Shown here: positions 23,481-28,724 of the stretch, one piece after another
Numbering within the stretch: the first letter of the stretch is position 1
How the letters are laid out: each line of letters opens with the position of its first letter
NCBI RefSeq assembly: GCF_018729455.1
Contig: NZ_JAHHZF010000020.1
Location: 1-34,151, forward strand
Length of the DNA stretch: 34,151 bases
Direction of reading: 5' to 3'
Origin: Prosthecodimorpha staleyi
Lineage (GTDB): Bacteria; Pseudomonadota; Alphaproteobacteria; Rhizobiales; Ancalomicrobiaceae
Notes under the pieces: model-generated
Told to the model about the DNA's origin: nothing
What the model saw: the letters and a program-made list of their open reading frames with translations, nothing else
Database searches by the model: none
Made by a program: the position numbers and the translations under genes

Positions 23481-24047
23481 ATGCAAAAACGGCTTTCTCC
23501 ACCTTCCAAGACCGATAAAAAAAAGCAAAAGTCGAGGAGGCTTGGCGTTTTTAAGACGCTTAGCGTTGAAAAAAGGCTGAATCCACAAAGTCTACGCAAT
23601 GTAATTTATGAAATAATAAAATCAAGGTATGATGGATATCTTGAGGATGCATCTATCGATATCGACGCAGCTAGAGATTCTACAGTACAAAAAAGAAGAA
23701 AAACATTAATAAATGAACATGTTCTTTATCGAATAACAAATGATATTACCTCAATAAGATATGCCCATCTGGAGGGAATTGCATTAGCGTTGAATGTCCC
23801 TCTTTCATTAATTCTTTTGTACTCTAGAATCATATCTAATCAGAAAAATGATAAAAATCATGAGAACAAGCGTATTATAAATGCCTTCAAGGCAATAATA
23901 AATGATATTGATATGGCAATAAATAATAATGGTGTCAAAACTCATCAATTTAGTATTCAGGATTTCAACAGATGGGTAGATATATTTCAGAGAGAAAATC
24001 CTGCGCAAAAAGAAGAACAGCTTAGTTTGGAAATAAAAAGCAAATAG
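23481..24047 (+). CDS. Low-GC hypothetical protein with possible helix-turn-helix
   Basis: The 188-residue protein is encoded by strongly AT-rich DNA, unlike everything around it, with Lys/Asn/Ile-rich composition. It has a basic N-terminus (~1-40) and a helical middle (SLRNVIYEIIKSRYDGYL, then INEHVLYRITNDITSIRYAH, LEGIALALNVPLSLILLY). The last stretch resembles the recognition part of XRE-like repressors, where a helix is followed by LALALNVPLSxLL. That is a weak likeness. Codon use points to recent arrival from a low-GC donor. GAGG lies 6 bases before the ATG at 23481. Palindromes follow the gene. Confidence 0.55.
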   Translation: MQKRLSPPSKTDKKKQKSRRLGVFKTLSVEKRLNPQSLRNVIYEIIKSRYDGYLEDASIDIDAARDSTVQKRRKTLINEHVLYRITNDITSIRYAHLEGIALALNVPLSLILLYSRIISNQKNDKNHENKRIINAFKAIINDIDMAINNNGVKTHQFSIQDFNRWVDIFQRENPAQKEEQLSLEIKSK

Positions 24048-24358
24048 CGTTAATTCACCGCGTTTGCATCTTCGGCTTCTTTAATTGGATCGACGTATCG
24101 ATCCTACGAAGGCGTTTTTGGTCAACCCGTTGGGGCATAATTTAAGAATTATGCTTGGGTTATATGCCGCTGATCTGAACTGAAAAAATCGGTGCACAAT
24201 CCGAGTGCACAATTCGCTATCTATGGGCTGCGGTCGCGGCCGCTTCGCGGTAAGAACAAGGACGAGCAATCCGCACGATGGACACCTCCCCGCTCAGGGT
24301 GACGGTGCCATCGGTACCGTTTCGCTTTGAATCCATCGGCGCTGTCTGGAGAACATCC
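24048..24358. promoter_or_regulatory. Low-GC intergenic region with palindromes
   Basis: The region contains GGATCGA-CGTA-TCGATCC (24087-24104) and GCATAATT-TAAG-AATTATGC (24135-24154), both perfect, and a direct repeat of GTGCACAAT near 24193 and 24205. The second palindrome has the size and symmetry of a dimeric repressor operator. No gene is seen. GC rises again from about 24220, marking the right edge of the insert. Confidence 0.5.
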
Positions 24359-24829
24359 ATGGCAGACCAGCCGGAATACCGCATCTATCCGGTCTCGGGC
24401 CTCACCGATCGCGACATCGGCGCCGCCTGGCCGAACCGGGACGGCGAGGGCTACGGGATCAGCCTGCGCCACCTCCCCGCCGCCGGGCAGTTCGCGATGC
24501 GCCACACGCATCTCGACAATGACGATCCGGAGCGCTGGGTCTTCGACGAGGATGAGCGATCCTTCGCCTTCTACCTCTATGAAACCCAGAAGCCGCCGGA
24601 CGGACGCGGTGACACCAGTTGGAGCCGTATCGGCCGGGCCTACCGGCACCAGGACGGCCACGGCTTCATGGTGTTCATCGACCTGTGGCCGGACATCCGC
24701 GACCCGGACCGGGGCATCATGCTCCGCACGCCGAAGGAAGCCCGCAAGGTTCCGCCGGCGCGTTCCGCGAAATCGCCCGCCCCTCGGGGCCAGACCAGGG
24801 CCGGCAGCCGGGCGAGCGGGCGGCGGTGA
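24359..24829 (+). CDS. Hypothetical protein with two IGxAW/DGxG motifs
   Basis: A 156-residue protein with two copies of a short motif: IGAAWPNRDGEGYGISL near residue 20 and IGRAYRHQDGHGFMVFIDL near residue 90. The same motif occurs in the 68-residue protein at 25948 (IGAAWAHENGEGFNIQL). Similar small proteins are common on alphaproteobacterial plasmids, but I know no function for them. The two motifs suggest an internal duplication. The C-terminal ~35 residues are basic and Pro/Ser-rich. The ATG at 24359 has GGAG 8 bases upstream. The frame extends back to 24278 without a good start. Confidence 0.6.
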   Translation: MADQPEYRIYPVSGLTDRDIGAAWPNRDGEGYGISLRHLPAAGQFAMRHTHLDNDDPERWVFDEDERSFAFYLYETQKPPDGRGDTSWSRIGRAYRHQDGHGFMVFIDLWPDIRDPDRGIMLRTPKEARKVPPARSAKSPAPRGQTRAGSRASGRR

Positions 24830-24933
24830 TGTGGCAATCGATCTTTGAAGGCCCCTTCCCCGGGGCCTTCATCGCGTTCCGGTGGATCATCCCCGAGAAG
24901 CGGCGGTGGACGCGCGGCCGGGCGCCCCGCCTG

Positions 24934-25425
24934 TCAGGCGGTCGCGACCTTCGGGGGCCGCCCACGCCTGGGCTTTGGCGCGGGTTCCGGTTCCGGTGGT
25001 GGTGGCGGGGGTGGCGGTTCCACCTTCTTGCGACCGAGGCCGGTTGACTTGGCGAGTTTGGAGCGCTCGGCGGCATAGTCCGGGGCGACCATCGGATAGT
25101 CGGCGGGCAGACCCCACTTGGCGCGGTAGGCATCCGGGGTCAGGCCGTAATAGGTCAGCAGATGCCGCTTTAGCGACCGGAACTTCAGGCCGTTCTCCAG
25201 GCAGATGATATGCGTCCCCGTGATCGACTTCCGGATCGGGACCGCCGGCACCAAAGCGGGCTCGGCCGGGACAGCCGCGGCCTTGCCGTCGGCGGCTTCC
25301 TGCAAGGCATTGTGGACCGTGCCGATCAGTTCGGCGATGTCGGGCACCGCCACCGGGTTCCGGGTTGCATAAGCGGTCACGATGCCGGCGGCGAGGATCA
25401 CCAGGTCATGCGGCTCTGTCGTCAC
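24934..25425 (-). CDS. MucR/Ros-family transcriptional regulator with altered zinc finger
   Basis: A 163-residue protein recognisable as MucR/Ros by ICLENGLKFRSLKRHLLTYY followed by GLTPDAYRAKWGLPADYPMV, with the usual AERSKLAKSTGLGRK after it. Alphaproteobacterial MucR/Ros proteins bind AT-rich promoters and silence or regulate many genes. The zinc ligands C-x2-C/D-x9-H-x3-H read Cys75, Asn78, His88, Tyr92, so two of the four are replaced. The C-terminus is a Pro-rich linker and an AT-hook-like KPRRGRPPK, which could compensate in DNA binding. It starts at a GTG with AGAGAGG upstream and is divergent from the small-protein/methyltransferase operon. Confidence 0.82.
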   Translation of the reverse strand: MTTEPHDLVILAAGIVTAYATRNPVAVPDIAELIGTVHNALQEAADGKAAAVPAEPALVPAVPIRKSITGTHIICLENGLKFRSLKRHLLTYYGLTPDAYRAKWGLPADYPMVAPDYAAERSKLAKSTGLGRKKVEPPPPPPPPEPEPAPKPRRGRPPKVATA

Positions 25426-25947
25426 GTCGGTGGACCTCTCTGAGATATCTCCGGGCGCCGACTGTGCCGGAAGGCTCTGCGAACGCAAGCCATTCCGCGG
25501 GCCGCCATGCACTGCCGATGTGTTTCCGGGATCCGGCCGGGTGGCGGCGGGGCCATGGGATCGCCGCCCCGTTCGGGGCTGCGCTTGCGGACCACCGCGC
25601 CGCCGGCGCCACGATGGCCGGGATGGCTGCCCGCCTTTTGCACCCGGGCGCCCGAGGCCAGGGAGAGCCCTGCCCTGTTCCTCGTTCGTCGGAGCCCGTC
25701 ACGAGGGTCGGGCGGGTATTCGAGGACGTTTGTGGTCTCCCGTTGGCACCGTCCACCCCCGCGGCCGGGACGGTCGGGGTGTTGCGCCGGGTCCTGCCGC
25801 CGGTCAATCGGCTGCCCGCTCCATTCGCGTACCGCTCCCGTGTGGCCGATGACCGTCGGATGCCGTGGGGCTCAGTCCGCGCGGCGCGAGGAACTCCCGA
25901 CCGGCCGCGAAGGGCGTGGCCGGCGAAAACCAAACGGGAGAACCCAA
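25426..25947. other. Divergent spacer between the MucR-like gene and the methyltransferase operon
   Basis: 522 bp of GC-rich DNA. Frames on both strands are open, but their translations look like random Pro/Arg-rich sequence. Promoters for both directions must lie here, though no consensus boxes stand out. GGGAG 8 bases before 25948 is a ribosome binding site. Confidence 0.45.
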
Positions 25948-26154
25948 ATGAAACGTCCCCAGAAGAACACCCGCCCGAGCCATGCGGTCTATACCGTCGA
26001 AGGCCAGGGGGAGAGCTCCTACTGGACCAAGATCGGCGCCGCCTGGGCGCACGAGAACGGCGAGGGCTTCAACATCCAGCTGACCGCGCTGCCGCTCGAC
26101 GGCCGCCTGGTGGTCCGCAAGCCCAAGCCTAAAACCGATGGGGAGGCGGCCTAA
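25948..26154 (+). CDS. Small IGxAW/DGxG-motif protein
   Basis: A 68-residue protein: a basic start (MKRPQKNTRPSHAVYTVEGQ), then SSYWTKIGAAWAHENGEGFN, then LPLDGRLVVRKP. It shares its motif with the two-motif protein at 24359 and looks like a small beta-rich domain. The function is unknown. It is the first gene of a four-gene unit in which each stop overlaps the next start, ending with the DNA methyltransferase. Confidence 0.7.
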   Translation: MKRPQKNTRPSHAVYTVEGQGESSYWTKIGAAWAHENGEGFNIQLTALPLDGRLVVRKPKPKTDGEAA

Positions 26155-26363
26155 TGGCCGCCCCCACTGCGGCCCGGGAATACCGGGTCACCCTCTACGA
26201 GTGGGACGTCTGGGACGTCATCGTGGAGGCGGCATCGGAGGCTGAGGCCATCGCCCAAGCGGCTGCCCTCTACCGTGAGCACGGCACCGCTGCCTTCATC
26301 CACCACGACTGCGGCGACGACGGCTTTGCCGCCGACCCATACGACCGGGAGTGCGGCCGATGA
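26154..26363 (+). CDS. Small hypothetical protein in methyltransferase operon
   Basis: A 69-residue acidic protein: YRVTLYEWDVWDVIVEAASE, then EAIAQAAALYREHGTAAFIH. The beta-alpha pattern resembles the next gene's product (YLVSLLVGRELTRVVDAHTPELAEE), so the two may be related small folds. The start overlaps the previous stop as TAATG. No family is named. Confidence 0.65.
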   Translation: MAAPTAAREYRVTLYEWDVWDVIVEAASEAEAIAQAAALYREHGTAAFIHHDCGDDGFAADPYDRECGR

Positions 26364-26563
26364 CCACGCAACGCTATCTGGTGAGCCTGCTGGTCGGCCG
26401 TGAACTGACGCGCGTGGTCGATGCCCACACGCCGGAGCTGGCCGAGGAGATCGCTACCTTCCTGTTCCGGGAGTTCGGCGCGAAGCAGTTCGACGCCGAC
26501 GACGAGGACATCGTCGACATCAGCTCCAAGGATATCAGCGTAGCGCCGGAGGGGGGCCAATGA
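26360..26563 (+). CDS. Small hypothetical protein, second in tandem
   Basis: A 67-residue acidic protein with a strand-helix-strand start (TTQRYLVSLLVGRELTRVVD, ELAEEIATFLFREFGAKQF) and an acidic DADDEDIVDI tail. It overlaps the gene before and the methyltransferase after by 4 bp each (ATGA type), so expression is coupled. Function unknown. The small acidic proteins may accompany the methyltransferase during transfer or resemble DNA mimics, which is speculation. Confidence 0.65.
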   Translation: MTTQRYLVSLLVGRELTRVVDAHTPELAEEIATFLFREFGAKQFDADDEDIVDISSKDISVAPEGGQ

Positions 26564-27219
26564 GGCCCCTCCCCTCCCGGCCGCGCAATACGGTCCTGCA
26601 CGGTGACTGCACCCGGATCATGCCACGGCTGGCGCCGGCATCGGTGGATTTCATCCTGACCGACCCGCCCTATCTCTGCCGGTACCAAGACCGGTCAGGC
26701 CGGCGCGTCGCCAACGACGACAATGCCCGCTGGCTGAAGCCTGCCTCGGCCGAGATGTTCCGGCTCCTGAAACCCGACAGTCTGGCGATCAGCTTCTACG
26801 GCTGGCATCAGGCCGATCTGTTCATCGCGGCCTGGCGCGAGGCCGGGTTCCGGCTCGCCGGGCACCTGGTGTTCGCCAAGCCCTATGCCTCGTCGACGCG
26901 CTTCCTCGAGCATCGTCACGAGCAGGCCTACCTGCTCGCCAAAGGCGACCCGGCGGTCCCGCCGGCGCCGATCGGCGACGTGCTGGATTGGCGCTACACC
27001 GGCAACCGGCTGCATCCGACCGAGAAGCCGCTGTCCATCCTGGAACCGCTGATCAGGACCTTCTGCCCGGCCGGAGGCCTGGTGCTCGACCCGTTCTGCG
27101 GTTCGGGCTCGACGCTGGTCGCGGCAACCAAGCATGGCCGCGACTTCCTCGGCATCGAGCTGGAATACCGCCATTGGCGGACCGCCCGGAGCCAGGTGGC
27201 CGAAGATCGGGCGGCGTGA
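26560..27219 (+). CDS. DNA methyltransferase, DPPY type (N6-adenine or N4-cytosine)
   Basis: A 219-residue methyltransferase with motif IV TDPPY (Asp35-Tyr38) ahead of motif I DPFCGSGST near residue 180, the beta-class order. HPTEKP precedes motif I, as is usual. It transfers a methyl group from S-adenosylmethionine to an exocyclic amine of DNA. No restriction endonuclease gene is next to it, so it is an orphan enzyme. On a mobilizable plasmid with ArdC it likely protects the DNA from host restriction or marks it for regulation. It is short for the class, with a small target-recognition region. It ends a coupled four-gene operon, and a good terminator follows 20 bp after the stop. Confidence 0.9.
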   Translation: MRPLPSRPRNTVLHGDCTRIMPRLAPASVDFILTDPPYLCRYQDRSGRRVANDDNARWLKPASAEMFRLLKPDSLAISFYGWHQADLFIAAWREAGFRLAGHLVFAKPYASSTRFLEHRHEQAYLLAKGDPAVPPAPIGDVLDWRYTGNRLHPTEKPLSILEPLIRTFCPAGGLVLDPFCGSGSTLVAATKHGRDFLGIELEYRHWRTARSQVAEDRAA

Positions 27220-27238
27220 TGCATCTCAGATCCGCGAT

Positions 27239-27264
27239 AAGCCCCTGCGGGGGCTTTTCGTGTT
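27239..27264 (+). terminator. Intrinsic terminator after the methyltransferase
   Basis: AAGCCCC, loop TGCG, GGGGCTT, then a T-rich tail (TTCGTGTTTT). It lies 20 bp after the stop codon and matches a rho-independent terminator. Confidence 0.85.
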
Positions 27265-27728
27265 TTGAGCCCCTGCCCTTCGGCTCGTGCCCAAAAGGCG
27301 CCCTGCGGGCGTTCTGCGGAGCCCCGGCGGCGGGGGCAGTCGGTCCCGCGCCTCGCCGTGCCGGCGACCGCTATGCTGGCGCTCCTGCGGCTGCCCGTTT
27401 TCCACCGGCGGGGCAGGCGAATGGCCGGCGCAGTACCCGCCCCGGCTGATGCGCCGTTGTCGCTTGGGTGGCCGCCCACGGCCGATAAGACGGTCGCTCT
27501 GACCTAAAAGGGGAACTAGGCCGCTGGCCACCCCCTGCCCGGTCCGACCGTCGAACGGGGCACCAGAGCGACAAGTCCCCTTCTCCATCTCGTTGGCAGA
27601 TCCGCCACAAGACCGGCAATAAAACCGGCAGAGCTACGGCTTCGGGTCGCTATTAACACTCTGAAATGAATATATAAATTCCCATCACGAGGCGCGGCAA
27701 AGGTGGCGGCTGTACCTGTAGTCCCCCG
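27265..27728. other. Non-coding stretch between terminator and parE-like gene
   Basis: About 460 bp without an accepted gene. It contains the pairing segments described separately, a direct repeat of ACCGGCAATAAAACCGGC type near 27614-27632, and an AT-rich patch at 27650-27685. The longest frames, on the minus strand, look like Arg/Pro-rich noise and run into the terminator. Confidence 0.45.
27489..27582 (+). ncRNA. Possible structured RNA with pseudoknot and alternative pairing
   Basis: GTCGCTCTG (27493-27501) pairs perfectly with CAGAGCGAC (27564-27572). AAGGGGA (27508-27514), inside that loop, pairs with TCCCCTT (27576-27582), outside it, forming a pseudoknot. GACGGTCG (27489-27496) can instead pair with CGACCGTC (27545-27552), which excludes part of the first stem. 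The region has no gene on either strand that I accept. It could be a small RNA, antisense RNA or attenuator, or the same symmetry could serve a DNA-binding protein. No known RNA family is recognised. Confidence 0.35.
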
Positions 27729-28058
27729 TCACCGTTCATCCTCCACCGGTGCACCACGGTAGAGCGCTTCGTAGTCCCGCCCACCGTAGAACACATTCGT
27801 GATGCGCACGCGGTCCGCCTCAACTTTGTAGGCAATCACAGCGGATTTCTCGAAGGGGACCGTGCGCAGGCCGGGTTCGAGGTCATCGCGCGGCCGACCG
27901 CCGAGGGGAACATTGCCGATCCGCTCGCAGCGGTCCCGTATCCGCCGTACGAAGCCGCGGGCAATAGCCCTGCTTCGGCTCAGGTCGAGCACCCATCGGT
28001 AGATCTGGAGGAGGTCAGCTTCGGATTCCGGGCGGTAGGAGACCTTAAGACGCCGCAT
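27729..28058 (-). CDS. parE: ParE/RelE-family toxin
   Basis: A 109-residue protein of the ParE fold: LKVSYRPESEADLLQIYRWV, then the helix RAIARGFVRRIRDRCERI, then strands with LRTVPFEKSAVIAYKVEADR and VRITNVFYGGRDYEAL. ParE proteins inhibit DNA gyrase. The conserved Arg and the hydrophobic C-terminal strand are present. It overlaps the upstream antitoxin gene by 14 bp in the same direction, forming a plasmid-stabilising pair. Confidence 0.88.
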   Translation of the reverse strand: MRRLKVSYRPESEADLLQIYRWVLDLSRSRAIARGFVRRIRDRCERIGNVPLGGRPRDDLEPGLRTVPFEKSAVIAYKVEADRVRITNVFYGGRDYEALYRGAPVEDER

Positions 28059-28350
28059 TGCCGAATTCTTTGTCGATCTCGTCGAAGGCCTGCTCCAGGC
28101 GGGCGTCCAGTTCCTCGCCGGTCAGGTCCGGACGCGGATCGTCGAGCGAGCGCTGGACGCGGGCGCGGATGGCGATCAGGCGTTCGGCGTCTTCGAGCCG
28201 CTGGCGCTGCCAGACCCTGACGGCATCGCGGAGCGCCTCGCTGGTCGAGGCGAACTCGCCGGCTTCGACACTCTCACGAATGGCCCTCACCATCTCCGGC
28301 GGCATGGTGATGCTGATCTTCTCGGCAGTCTGCATGTCTGTGTCTTTCAT
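28045..28350 (-). CDS. parD: ParD-like antitoxin (ribbon-helix-helix)
   Basis: A 101-residue protein with an N-terminal ribbon-helix-helix (EKISITMPPEMVRAIRESVE, FASTSEALRDAVRVWQRQR) that would bind its own promoter, and an acidic C-terminal part (LTGEELDARLEQAFDEIDKE) that would bind the toxin. It precedes parE with overlap. The ATG at 28350 or at 28335 could be the start; neither has a strong ribosome binding site. It marks the end of the GC-rich backbone. The RiPP cluster starts on the other strand after 190 bp. Confidence 0.85.
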   Translation of the reverse strand: MKDTDMQTAEKISITMPPEMVRAIRESVEAGEFASTSEALRDAVRVWQRQRLEDAERLIAIRARVQRSLDDPRPDLTGEELDARLEQAFDEIDKEFGNAAS

Positions 28351-28541
28351 GGGATCTTATAGACGGTAGCATAAAATCCGACCTGACACATCCGAAAATG
28401 TTCATTTTTTGTTCGGATTCTGCAGCGGCGAAGGCGTTGTCTCCGACACTCATTGCGATAAAAAATCGCCGCAAAATAGATTGTAAACTCAAAAATCCAA
28501 TCGTAGGCTGCGGGAGGAAAAGTGAAAGCAGGAGAAATGTC
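28351..28541. promoter_or_regulatory. Divergent promoter region between parD and the RiPP precursor
   Basis: A lower-GC region. TTGTCT (28437-28442) followed after 16 bp by TAAAAA is a weak promoter candidate for the precursor. It overlaps a perfect hairpin GCGAT-AAAAA-ATCGC (28455-28469) that could be an operator. GGAG at 28531-28534 is the precursor's ribosome binding site. Confidence 0.4.
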
Positions 28542-28724
28542 ATGCAGCCTGTAAGCCAGCCGGTACAGCAGTCGGGTGACGAATCCCTCAAAGTTGCGGT
28601 GCTTCGAACCCAGTCTGCCAATCCCGCAATCCAGCGTCTGCGTAGTCGTGTCTTGGCGCAAGCCGACGCCAGCGAGGTCATTACCAGCTACGATCGGATG
28701 CATCATCGGCACAATCGTTCTTGA
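28542..28724 (+). CDS. RiPP precursor peptide with three aromatic-X-Arg triads
   Basis: A 60-residue peptide. The first ~45 residues (MQPVSQPVQQSGDESLKVAV, then RTQSANPAIQRLRSRVLAQ) look like a leader. The C-terminus is ITSYDRMHHRHNRS. It contains three triads of aromatic/imidazole residue, any residue and Arg: Tyr50-Asp-Arg52, His54-His-Arg56 and His57-Asn-Arg59. Radical SAM/SPASM enzymes of the triceptide type join the ring of the first residue to the beta carbon of the third, so these triads are candidate cyclophane sites. The arginines could then be substrates of the arginase encoded downstream. The ATG has GGAG 7 bases upstream. The stop overlaps the TTG start of the maturase by 4 bp. 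The precursor role is inferred from size, position and motif. Confidence 0.75.
   Translation: MQPVSQPVQQSGDESLKVAVLRTQSANPAIQRLRSRVLAQADASEVITSYDRMHHRHNRS

Noticed and set aside
25365-26132. 255-residue plus-strand frame upstream of the small-protein operon
   Set aside because: Out of frame with the clear 68-residue gene and overlapping the MucR-like start. The composition is random.
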